A stretch of 64,000 bases of DNA, from assembly GCF_000696185.1 (NCBI RefSeq), contig NZ_KK853997.1, forward strand, positions 1,731,343 through 1,795,342, given 5' to 3'. The translations under genes were made by a program, and so were the position numbers. The notes below the pieces were generated by a model, which was given only the letters and a program-made list of their open reading frames with translations, was not told the origin of the DNA and ran no database searches. How positions within the stretch are numbered: position 1 is the first letter of the stretch; every line of letters begins with the position of its first letter. Positions 27,159 to 35,426 of this stretch are shown here, one piece after another. This DNA is from Kitasatospora cheerisanensis KCTC 2395. GTDB lineage: Bacteria > Actinomycetota > Actinomycetes > Streptomycetales > Streptomycetaceae.

Positions 27159-27281
27159 GGCGCCTGTCCGGAACCCGACGCCCCGGATCGCCGCGGCTTG
27201 ACGCTGCCGCCCGGATCCCGATAGTCGTCACGGTCGTCGCCCGGGCCGAAGGGGCGTCAACCACCGTGCGGGGAGGGCTCG

Positions 27282-28051
27282 ATGGGCGTACTGGGCTGGG
27301 CGGCCGTGATCGCGGCGGCGCTGGCGGCGGCGGTCCTGTGGCGCTGGCTGCAGTACCCCGGGGCGTGGCGCTACGCCTTCGAGTCCCGGTACGCCGCCGA
27401 CCGGCACCGCCTGGACGCCGACCGCAGCCACCTGTGCGAGGTCCTGCACGCCTCCCGGCGCGCCGTCTCCGCCGCCCGCGGCCACGCCGACCGGGCCGGC
27501 GAGGCGCACCGCCGCCGGATCGCCGCCGCGCAGGCCGAGGTCGACCGGCTGCGCGACCCCGGCCGGGCGCCGAGCGCGGCGCCCTCGGCGCGCTGCGCCT
27601 GTTCGGGCACAAGCTGGTGCTGACCGCCGACGGCCGCACCGCGGACCATCCGCTCGACGGGGTCTCGCTGCGCACCGAGGAGTCCGCCGGCGCCACCCAC
27701 GTCCACCTGGTGCTCCCCGACGGCCGGCAGCGCGAACTGGAATTCCCGCGCGGCGAATTCACCTCGGCCGAGGTCCGGACCTTCGCGATCGCCGTGCACG
27801 ACGGCGTGGCCGACGCCAAGCGCGACCGGCTGGAGCGCGAGGCGAAGCTCCCCGCCGCCGAGGCGGCGCTCGCGGAGGTCCGGGCGGACACCGAGGAGGT
27901 GGACCGGGCGCACCGGCGGCTGGAGGAGGTCCGCGCCGAGCAGGACGCCGACCCCGCGATCGCGGAGGCCGAAGCGGCCTGGGACGCGGCCTGCGAGCGC
28001 TGGCGCAAGCTCACCGGCGTCCGGCCCCACCGGCCGTTCACCGCCCGCTGA
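27282..28051 (+). CDS. Membrane-anchored coiled-coil protein of unknown function, frameshifted
   Basis: About 256 residues if repaired. An N-terminal helix (GVLGWAAVIAAALAAAVLWRWL) precedes a charged helical segment (RGHADRAGEAHRRRIAAAQAEVDRL). The rest, LRLFGHKLVLTADGRTADHPLDG onward, is in the next frame; the break is at about 27,560-27,580. A compact middle domain with alternating strands is followed by a C-terminal coiled coil (AALAEVRADTEEVDRAHRRLEE). No family recognised. It is probably cytoplasmic-facing with a single anchor. Confidence 0.65.
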
Positions 28052-28296
28052 CGACCCGCCTCAGCCTTAACGCGACCTTTACTGATCCTTTTCCTACGCC
28101 CAGTGGAACCTTTTGGATCACTCCGACCTGCGGATCGCCCACGGACCATACGTCGGGGATGGCCGAAATGGACCACCCGTTCGCCCAACTAGCTCCAGTA
28201 TTGTCCGATTTGAGCGCGCGAAGAGTCTGTAAACAGTTGAACTCCAGGCCGTCCCGCTCTCCTCAGCGGGCATGCTGTGGGCTTACGGTATGCCCC

Positions 28297-28919
28297 ATGA
28301 CCTCGCCCCGCTCCTACGACGGAGTCGGCTACCCCTCTCCGTCCTTCTCCTCCGGCACGCCCATCTACGACAGCCTGGTCGCAGAGCGCGGCATCCCGCA
28401 GATCGCGCCGATCAACGTGCCCCCGGCCCTCCCGGCCACCTCCTGGTCCTCCGCCTACGGCAGCGGCCTGACCGACGGCTTCGGCGCCGGCGGTTTCGGC
28501 ACCGGTTTCGACTCCCCCGGGTCGAACCTGCCGGCCCTGCCCCCGCCCGGCTCGCCCTCGGCCCCGGCCCGAGCAGCGCCCCGGCGCCCGCGCCGCACAT
28601 CCCGGTGCAGCCCGGCTACGCGGCCGCGCCCGTGCCGCCGCAGCCGTTCCTGCCCGGCCAGCGCCCGGTCGCCCCGGCCTACCCGCAGCCGGCCCAGGCG
28701 TACCCGGCCGCGCCGTCGAACTCCTTCGCCTCCGCGCCGCAGAGCTTCGCCCCGAACCTGGCCCCGCAGCCGTTCGGCGCCCAGCAGTTCGGCGCCCAAC
28801 CGGCCGGCCAGCAGCAGACGTTCGCCGACCAGTCCTTCGGCGGCAACACCCTGCGCCCGGCCCAGCCGAACCCGCCGCAGCAGTACCCGCAGTACCGCCA
28901 GTACCCCCAGGCGGGCTGA
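28297..28919 (+). CDS. DUF6643-like Pro/Gln/Ala-rich protein, frameshifted
   Basis: About 207 residues if repaired. The N-terminus MTSPRSYDGVGYPSPSFSSG, then TPIYDSLVAERGIPQIAPINVP, matches my recollection of the streptomycete DUF6643 family. The remainder is disordered and rich in Pro, Gln, Ala and Phe (QPFGAQQFGAQPAGQQQ). The frame changes near 28,560-28,575, consistent with one lost base. No membrane or signal segment is seen. A strong terminator follows. Confidence 0.72.
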
Positions 28920-28973
28920 TCCGGGAACAACGGCAGCACCCCTCCCCACAGGGGCAAGGTCTCATAGGTCCGA

Positions 28974-29012
28974 CACGGAACCCCGCGTCCCACCAGGGCG
29001 CGGGGTTCCGTG
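28974..29012 (+). terminator. Strong hairpin terminator after the DUF6643-like gene
   Basis: CACGGAACCCCGCG (28974-28987) pairs perfectly with CGCGGGGTTCCGTG (28999-29012), a 14-bp stem with an 11-nt loop. It lies about 55 bp after the stop and 47 bp before the next start, so it should separate the two transcripts. Confidence 0.88.
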
Positions 29013-29059
29013 CGTCCGGGCCCCCGTGGCCGGGGACGGACTCTGGCAGGATTGGCCGC

Positions 29060-29962
29060 ATGCCGCACCTCGCCTCCCTCCACCTGTACCCGGTCAAGTC
29101 GATGTACCGCCTCAGCCCGCCGTCCGCCGACGTGCAGCCCTGGGGCCTGGCGGGCGACCGCCGCTGGATGCTGGTGGACGCGGAGGGCGTCGCGCTCACC
29201 CAGCGGGACGAGCCGTCGATCGGGCGGTTCCGCCCGCTGCCGTCCGCTGACGGGTCGTCACTCACCCTGACCGCGCCGGACGGCGCGACCCACACGCTCG
29301 CCGTGCCGACGCTGGCCGGCGGCGCCCCGGAGGCCACGGTCTCGGTCTTCGGCACCGTCTTCTCCGCCGCGACCGCCGCCGAGGACACCTCCGCGTGGCT
29401 GGCCGAGCGGCTCCCCGCGAAGCTCGGCGAGGTCCGGCTGGTGCACCTGGACCGGCCGGAGGTCAGCCGTCCGATCAACCCGGCGTACGCGGCCCCGGAC
29501 GAGACGGTGTCGATGGCGGACGGCTACCCGCTGCTGGTGACCTCCCTCGCCTCGCTGGCCGAGCTGAACGCCCGGATCGCCGAGGACCACCCGGGCGACG
29601 AACGGAAGGGCGCGGCCCTGCCGATGGAGCGCTTCCGGCCGAACCTCGTGGTCGCGGGCACCGAGCCGTGGGCGGAGGACGGCTGGCGGCGGATCCGGGT
29701 CGGCGGCCTGGAGTTCCGGGTCGCGAAGCCGTGCGGGCGCTGCGTGGTGACCACCACCGACCAGGAGACCGGCGAGCGCCGCGGCCCGGAGCCGCTGCGC
29801 GCGCTGGGCCGGCACCACCGCTTCGGCCAGAAGCTGGTGTTCGGCCAGAACCTGATCCCGGTCCGGCCGGCCGCGGCGTCCGAGGTGCTGGGCACGCTGG
29901 CGGTCGGCGACGGGGTGGAGGTCCTGGAGGCCGTCGAGGCCCCGCTGCCGGACCGCCGCTGA
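29060..29962 (+). CDS. MOSC domain protein (YcbX/mARC-like)
   Basis: 300 residues. The N-terminal beta-barrel begins LASLHLYPVKSMYRL (the MOSC_N PVKS motif) with GLAGDRRWMLVD. The MOSC domain has FRPNLVVAGTEPWAEDGWRRIRVGG and the Mo-ligand cysteine motif KPCGRCVVTTTDQETG. Relatives carry a molybdenum cofactor and reduce N-hydroxylated substrates such as 6-hydroxylaminopurine. No ferredoxin domain is fused, so an external reductase would be needed. It stands alone between a terminator and the beta-helix/AAA+ gene. Confidence 0.88.
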   Translation: MPHLASLHLYPVKSMYRLSPPSADVQPWGLAGDRRWMLVDAEGVALTQRDEPSIGRFRPLPSADGSSLTLTAPDGATHTLAVPTLAGGAPEATVSVFGTVFSAATAAEDTSAWLAERLPAKLGEVRLVHLDRPEVSRPINPAYAAPDETVSMADGYPLLVTSLASLAELNARIAEDHPGDERKGAALPMERFRPNLVVAGTEPWAEDGWRRIRVGGLEFRVAKPCGRCVVTTTDQETGERRGPEPLRALGRHHRFGQKLVFGQNLIPVRPAAASEVLGTLAVGDGVEVLEAVEAPLPDRR

Positions 29963-30111
29963 CCGGCCCGCACGCGCCCCGGGCGGGTACCCGGAACCAC
30001 CCCCCGGCTCGTTCGTTGAACCGGGCGACGGTCCGGTCCGCCTCGCGCGCTACGGTGGGGGTGATCGCGCAGCGTCTCGACGCACGACGAAGGCGGGGAT
30101 GACAGATCGTC

Positions 30112-32540
30112 ATGGCTGAGCTCAGGGTCCGGGTCACGCAGGACAGCGCCTCCCGGTGGCGGCGGCGCAGCGGGGAGTACGCGACGCTCCGCGAGGCCCT
30201 GGAGGTGGCCGAGCCGGGTGACACCCTGACGGTCCGGGCCGGGCTGTTCCGCGAGGCCGTGGTGGTCGACAAGCCGGTGACGCTGCTCGCCGAGCAGGGC
30301 CCGGGCAGCGTGCGGATCTCGCCGCCGGAGAGCGCGGTGCGCGGCGGCACGGCGCTGACGGTGACGGCGGGCGCGACGATCCGCGGCCTGACCGTGGAGG
30401 GTTCGGACCGCAGCGCCCCGGCGGTGCTGGTGGCCGGGGCGGACGGCGCGGTGCTGGCCGACTGCCGGATCGAGACCTCGTCCGCGGTGGGCGTCGAACT
30501 CGCCGACGGCGCCCGGGCGCAGCTGGTCTCCTGCACGGTGGAGAACCCGTCCGGGCTGGGGGTGCGGCTGCGCGCGCAGTCGCAGGCCGAGCTGCTGGAG
30601 TGCGAGATCTCGGCGGCCGGGCAGAGCGGGCTGGCGGTGCTGTCCGGTTCGCGGGTGCGGGCGGAGCGGCTGCGGGTGCACCACACCGGCGGCGCGGGCG
30701 TGCTGCTGGCCGATCCCGGTTCGCTGGCGGAGCTGACCGGCTGCGAGGTGTACGAGGTGCGCGGCTCGGGCGTGCAGGCCGAGGCGCAGGCGGTGGGGCG
30801 GCTGGCGGACTGCACGGTGCACCGGGTGGCCGGCAACGGGCTGAGCCTGGACACCGGCGCGGAGCTGGAGTTGGCGTCCTGCCGGGTGCACGAGGTGCCG
30901 GAGAACGCGGCCGACCTGCGGGGCGGCGCGAAGCTGACGATCCGCCAGTCCACGGTGCACGCGTTCGGGCGGGGTGCGCTGTCGGTGTGGGACGGCGGGA
31001 CGAAGGTGCTCGCGGAGGGCTGCCGGTTCCACTCCGCGCAGGGCGACTACCCGGCGCTGTGGGTGAGCGACGGCGCGGCGCTGGAGCTGGTGGACTGCGC
31101 GCTGGACGACCTGCCGGACGCGCTGTTCGTCCTCGACCAGGGCTCGTCGGCCTCGGCCCGGGACTGCTCGTTCACGGCGATCCGCTCCTCGGCGGTGTCG
31201 GTGTCGGGCGGGGCGAGCGCGGACCTGTCGGGGTGCCGGATCCAGGGGGCGGGCACCGGCCTGTGGTTCCGCGACCACGGCTCGGGCGGGCTGCTGACGG
31301 ACTGTGAGATCGCCGAGGTGGCGACGGGTGTGATCGTCACCAAGGGCGCGGACCCGGTGCTGCGCGAGTGCACGGTGCGCGGCGCGAGCGAGGCCGGGGT
31401 GTACGTGTCGGCGCAGGGCCGCGGCGAGTTCGACGCGGTGCGGGTGTCGCAGGGCGGCGGTTTCGGCTTCCACGTGATCGACGGCTGCCGGACGAAGCTG
31501 GTGCGCTGCCGGGCGGAGCGCAACGCCCGGTCCGGGTTCGAGTTCTCCGAGCCGGGCCCGGTCGCCGAGGGCTGCACCTCCGACGACGTGGCGCCCGCGC
31601 CGGCCCGGCCGCCGTCCCCGCGCCGCGCAGCACCGACCCGGTGCCGCCGCCGCTGGCGACGCTCGCCCCGGCCGTGCTGACCTCCTCCTCCGCGACCGCG
31701 CCGCCCGTGGCGGTGATCGCGCCGATTCCGGACTGCCGTCCGGCGGAGGTGGCGCTGGCCGAGCTGGACTCGCTGGTGGGCCTGGCGACGGTCAAGCAGG
31801 AGGTGCGGACGCTGATCGACATGATCTCGGTCGGCCGGGCCCGGCAGCGGGCCGGGCTGAAGGCCCCGTCGCCGCGCCGGCACCTGGTCTTCACGGGCTC
31901 CCCGGGCACCGGCAAGACCACGGTCGCCCGCCTGTACGGGGAGATCCTGGCCTCGCTGGGCGTCCTGCAGCGCGGGCACCTGGTGGAGGTGGCGCGCCTG
32001 GACCTGGTCGGCGAGCACATCGGCTCGACCGCGATCCGCACGGCCGCGGCGTTCGACAAGGCGCGCGGCGGGGTGCTGTTCATCGACGAGGCGTACGCGC
32101 TGGCCCCGGAGGACGGCGGGCGGGACTTCGGCCGGGAGGCGATCGACACCCTGGTGAAGCTGATGGAGGACCACCGCGACGAGGTGGTGATCATCGTGGC
32201 GGGCTACACCGCCGAGATGGAGCGCTTCCTCGCCGCCAACCCCGGCCTGTCCTCGCGTTTCTCCCGGACCGTCACCTTCCCCGACTACTCCGCCGACGAG
32301 CTGCTCGACATCGCCCGGGCGCAGGCCGCCGAGCACGAGTACCACCTGGACGAGGCCACCGCGGCGGCGCTGCACGCCCACTTCGCCGGCCTGGACCGGG
32401 GTGCGGGCTTCGGCAACGGCCGCACCGCCCGGCAGGTCTTCGAGAGCATGATCGAGCGGCACGCCTCCCGGGTCGCCCAGCTCACCGACCCGACCACGGA
32501 GGACCTCCAGCTCCTGGTCCCCGCCGACCTGCCGGGCTGA
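30112..32540 (+). CDS. Right-handed beta-helix protein fused to a CbxX/CfxQ-type AAA+ ATPase; frameshifted
   Basis: About 809 residues if repaired. Residues 1-~490 are pectate-lyase-like parallel beta-helix coils (repeats such as [20 protein letters not shown]), with no signal peptide. A Pro-rich linker holds the frameshift (about 31,590-31,640). The AAA+ domain follows: [18 protein letters not shown], Walker [10 protein letters not shown] (near 31900), Walker [11 protein letters not shown] (near 32080), sensor-1 region [12 protein letters not shown] and arginine-finger region LSSRFSRTV. CbxX-type ATPases remodel partner proteins; the beta-helix may bind a substrate or polymer. ATG 30112 is the only in-frame start before the helix. 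Confidence 0.82.
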
Positions 32541-32556
32541 GGGATCCGACGCTCCG

Positions 32557-32904
32557 TCAGGCGTGCGGCGCGAGCGCGGCGGCGAGGCGCTCGCGCAGCG
32601 CGGTCTGGGCGGCGATCCGGCGGTCCAGCACGGCGAGGCGCTCCCGGGCGACGGCCAGCGCCCGGGCGGACGGCGGGCCGCTGGTCAGGTCGCCGTCCAG
32701 GCACGGCAGGAACACCCGCACGTCGTCGAGGGTGAGCCCGGCGGCCAGCAGGGCGCGGATGTTGCGGACCCGGACGGCCGTGCCCGCCGCGTACTGCCGG
32801 TAGCCGTTGGCGGCCCGCTCCGAGTCGATCAGCCCCGCCTGCTCGTAGTGGCGCAGCGCCCGGGCGGTGGTGCCGGTCGCGGCGGCCAGTTCACCGATCC
32901 GCAT
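32557..32904 (-). CDS. MerR family transcriptional regulator
   Basis: 115 residues. The MerR winged helix MRIGELAAATGTTARALRHYEQAGLI occupies residues 1-26 and continues through YRQYAAGTAVRVRNIRALLAAGL. A short dimerisation helix and an effector-poor C-terminus with one Cys (VFLPCLDGDL) follow. The single Cys argues against a multi-Cys metal sensor. It lies 7 bp downstream of the SDR gene on the same strand, suggesting co-transcription. Confidence 0.87.
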   Translation of the reverse strand: MRIGELAAATGTTARALRHYEQAGLIDSERAANGYRQYAAGTAVRVRNIRALLAAGLTLDDVRVFLPCLDGDLTSGPPSARALAVARERLAVLDRRIAAQTALRERLAAALAPHA

Positions 32905-32911
32905 CCGCCGA

Positions 32912-33649
32912 TCATGCCACCACCGCCCCGCCGTCCACGGCCAGCACCGCTCCGGTGACGAACGACGCCGCGGGGTCGGCGAGTTGCGTGATCGCCCAGG
33001 CCACCTCCGCCGGGCGGCCGATCCGCCCGGCCGGGGTGTGCGCCAGCTGCCAGGCCCGCAGCGCGGCCAGCCGCTCCGGCGGCAGGCCGCGGACGATCGG
33101 GGTGTCGACCGCACCCGGGGCGACGGCCACCACCCTTACCTGCGGGGCGAGTTCGACGGCCCAGCTGCGGGTGAGCGCCTCCAGGCCGCCCTTGGTCGCG
33201 GCGTACACCGAGTTGCCGGGCCAGCCGCGCTGCCCGACCGAGGTGCTGACGTTGACCACGACGCCGCGGGCGGCGGTCAGCAGCGGCAGCACGGACCGGG
33301 TGAGCAGCGCGGGCGCGACCAGGTTGGTCGCCACCTGCTCGTGCACGGCCTCCCGGCGCAGTTCGCCGAGCGGGGCGCTGCGCACCACGCCCGCGTTGTT
33401 GACCAGCACGTCGAGGCGCCCGTACCGGTCGGCGACCGCGGCGGCGATCCGCTCCGGGCCGCCGTCCGCCGCGAGGTCGCCCGCCAGTACGTCGACCGCC
33501 GGGTGCCCGGCGGCCGTCGACTCCAGCGCCGGCCTTCCGCGGCCGACCGCGACCACCCGTGCGCCCTGCGCGGCGAAGGCCCGTGCCGTCGCCCGTCCGA
33601 TCCCGCTGCCCGCCCCGGTGACCAGGACGATCCGTTCCTCGTTCGTCAT
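32912..33649 (-). CDS. Short-chain dehydrogenase/reductase (classical SDR)
   Basis: 245 residues with a complete classical SDR site: TGAGSGIGRA for NAD(P), NNAG, catalytic Ser in NVSTSVG, and YAATK with the Tyr-x3-Lys pair. The C-terminal VTGAVLAVDGG is typical of FabG-like enzymes. It should reduce a carbonyl or oxidise an alcohol; the substrate is unknown. It is followed by MerR in a likely two-gene operon, so that regulator may sense a compound handled by this enzyme. Confidence 0.9.
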   Translation of the reverse strand: MTNEERIVLVTGAGSGIGRATARAFAAQGARVVAVGRGRPALESTAAGHPAVDVLAGDLAADGGPERIAAAVADRYGRLDVLVNNAGVVRSAPLGELRREAVHEQVATNLVAPALLTRSVLPLLTAARGVVVNVSTSVGQRGWPGNSVYAATKGGLEALTRSWAVELAPQVRVVAVAPGAVDTPIVRGLPPERLAALRAWQLAHTPAGRIGRPAEVAWAITQLADPAASFVTGAVLAVDGGAVVA

Positions 33650-33709
33650 GCCGCCGATCGTCCGACCCTGCCGCCAACGGCAGGGTCAAGCGCGGGCGTC
33701 CGGGCCGGT

Positions 33710-34429
33710 TCAGGCCAGCCGGCCGCCGCCGTCCACGTGCAGGACGGTGCCGGTGACGTACGGGTTGTCGATGGCGTACAGCACGGCCTTGACCAGGTCC
33801 TCCGGGGCGCCGACCCGGCGGGCCGGGTTGCGGGCGGCGACCTGCCGGAGGAACTCGTCCTTCCCGGCGCCGAGGCCGTCCCAGGAGCCGGTGTCGACGA
33901 TGCCCGGGGAGACGGCGTTGACCCGCAGCGGGGCGAGTTCCACCGCGAGGGCCTGCACCAGGAACGCCAGCGCGCCGTTGGTGGTGGCCATCACGGTGCG
34001 GGCGGGCGCGGGGCGCCAGGCGGCGACGCCGGAGAAGAAGGTCATCGAGCCGCCGTCGGCGAACTGCCCGGCGAGGTGCTTGGCGAGCAGCAGCGGGCCG
34101 ATCACCTTGGCGTCGAACGCCCGGCGGACGTCGGCGAGTTCGAGGTCCTTCAGCGGGCCGTTGGCGGGCATCCCCGCCGTGGACACCAGGTGGTCGAGCC
34201 GTCCGGCGCCCGCCGCCAGCGCCTCGATGGACGCCTCGTCGGTCAGGTCGACGGGCAGCACGGCGGACGGGCCGGCCAGTTCGCCGGCGGTCCACTCCAG
34301 CTTTCGCGGGTCGGGGCCGGCCAGCACCAGTTCGGCGCCGGCGGCGGACGCGGCGTGCGCGACCGCCCGGCCGGTGCGCGAACCTGCGCCGACCACGAGG
34401 ACGCGGCGGCCTGCGAGGGTCTCGGACAT
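33710..34429 (-). CDS. SDR-fold protein lacking the catalytic Tyr and Lys
   Basis: 239 residues with an SDR Rossmann fold: VVGAGSRTGRAVA (glycine motif), S133 in FFSGVAAWRP, and C-terminal VTGTVLHVDGG. At the position of Tyr-x3-Lys the sequence is M147-A-T-T-N151 (TVMATTNGAL), so both catalytic residues are replaced while the spacing is kept. It may be a non-catalytic NAD(P)-binding sensor or use another mechanism. AAGGAG precedes ATG 34429. It is divergent from the LysR gene, which likely controls it. Confidence 0.85.
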   Translation of the reverse strand: MSETLAGRRVLVVGAGSRTGRAVAHAASAAGAELVLAGPDPRKLEWTAGELAGPSAVLPVDLTDEASIEALAAGAGRLDHLVSTAGMPANGPLKDLELADVRRAFDAKVIGPLLLAKHLAGQFADGGSMTFFSGVAAWRPAPARTVMATTNGALAFLVQALAVELAPLRVNAVSPGIVDTGSWDGLGAGKDEFLRQVAARNPARRVGAPEDLVKAVLYAIDNPYVTGTVLHVDGGGRLA

Positions 34430-34498
34430 GGGGGAACTCCTTCTCTCGGGTACCCCTCCACCCTCGCCGGGGCCGTTCCATGCGTCCAAGGCTTGTTC

Positions 34499-34535
34499 TT
34501 CACCGTTCCCATAAACTGCGTGCATACTGCCTGCA
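34499..34535 (+). promoter_or_regulatory. Putative leaderless promoter and TGCA dyad for the LysR gene
   Basis: TTCACC (34499-34504), an 18-bp spacer and CATACT (34523-34528) place +1 at about the A of ATG 34535, and there is no ribosome site. TGCA-N7-TGCA (34521-34535) overlaps the -10 and the start codon and could be an autoregulatory LysR-type site. The hexamers match consensus only moderately. Confidence 0.4.
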
Positions 34536-35419
34536 TGGCAACGCTCCGACAGCTCGAGTACCTGGTCACCGTGGTCGACACCGGCTCCTTCACCCGGGCC
34601 GCGGAGCAGCTGCACGTCACCCAGCCCGCGCTGTCGCACCAGGTCCGGGCCCTCGAATCCGCGCTCGGCGGCCCGCTGCTGGAGCGACTGCCGCGCGCCG
34701 TCCGCCCCACCCCGCTCGGCCGGGCCGTCCTGCCGCACGCCCGCGCCGTCCTCGCCGACGCCCGACGCCTGCACGCGGCGGCCCGCCGCACCGCCGGCCT
34801 GGAGGACGGCGAACTCGAGGTCGCCACCATCCACTCGATCGCCCTCGGCATCCTCCCGCCCGTCCTGCGGGCCTGGCGCCGCGAGCACCCCGAGGTCCGG
34901 ATCCGGCTGCGCGAGTACCCGCACGCCGAGCAGTTGCGCGCCGCGATGGCCGCCGGCGGCGCGGACCTCGCCGTCGGACCGGTCCCCGCCGACTGGGACG
35001 GACCCGTCCGCGAGCTCGGCATCGAGGAGTTCGCCCTCGTCCTGCCCGCCGACGACCCGCTCGCCGGCTCCCCCGGCGGCACCCTCCCGCTCGCCGCCCT
35101 CGCCGACCGCGACTGGGTCCACTACGCCCCCGGGCACGGCCTCGCCGAACTCCTCGACCAGGCCTGCGCCCGCGCCGGCTTCCACCCCCGCGCCGCCGTC
35201 CGCACCGAACAGACCTCCGCCGCCCCCATGCTCGCCGCCGCCGGCCTCGGCCCCGCCCTCGTCCCCACCACCGTCCTCCCCCCGACCCTCGACGCCGCCG
35301 TCCTCCGCCCCCACCCCCCGATCCACCGCCCCTTCGCCGCCTACACCCGCACCCGCCCCGACCGCCTCACCACCACCTTCACCAACACCCTCGCCACCCA
35401 CACCGGCCTCTCCCGCTGA
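34535..35419 (+). CDS. LysR family transcriptional regulator
   Basis: 294 residues. The N-terminal winged helix has the LTTR signature LRQLEYLVTVVDTGSFTRAAEQLHVTQPALSHQV (residues 4-37). The effector domain follows in two lobes (VATIHSIALGILPPVLRAWRREHPEV; DLAVGPVPADWDGP). It is divergent from the SDR-like gene 33710-34429, the classical target arrangement. It converges on the STAND gene with only 7 bp between stops. Confidence 0.9.
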   Translation: MATLRQLEYLVTVVDTGSFTRAAEQLHVTQPALSHQVRALESALGGPLLERLPRAVRPTPLGRAVLPHARAVLADARRLHAAARRTAGLEDGELEVATIHSIALGILPPVLRAWRREHPEVRIRLREYPHAEQLRAAMAAGGADLAVGPVPADWDGPVRELGIEEFALVLPADDPLAGSPGGTLPLAALADRDWVHYAPGHGLAELLDQACARAGFHPRAAVRTEQTSAAPMLAAAGLGPALVPTTVLPPTLDAAVLRPHPPIHRPFAAYTRTRPDRLTTTFTNTLATHTGLSR

Positions 35420-35426
35420 CGGCCGG

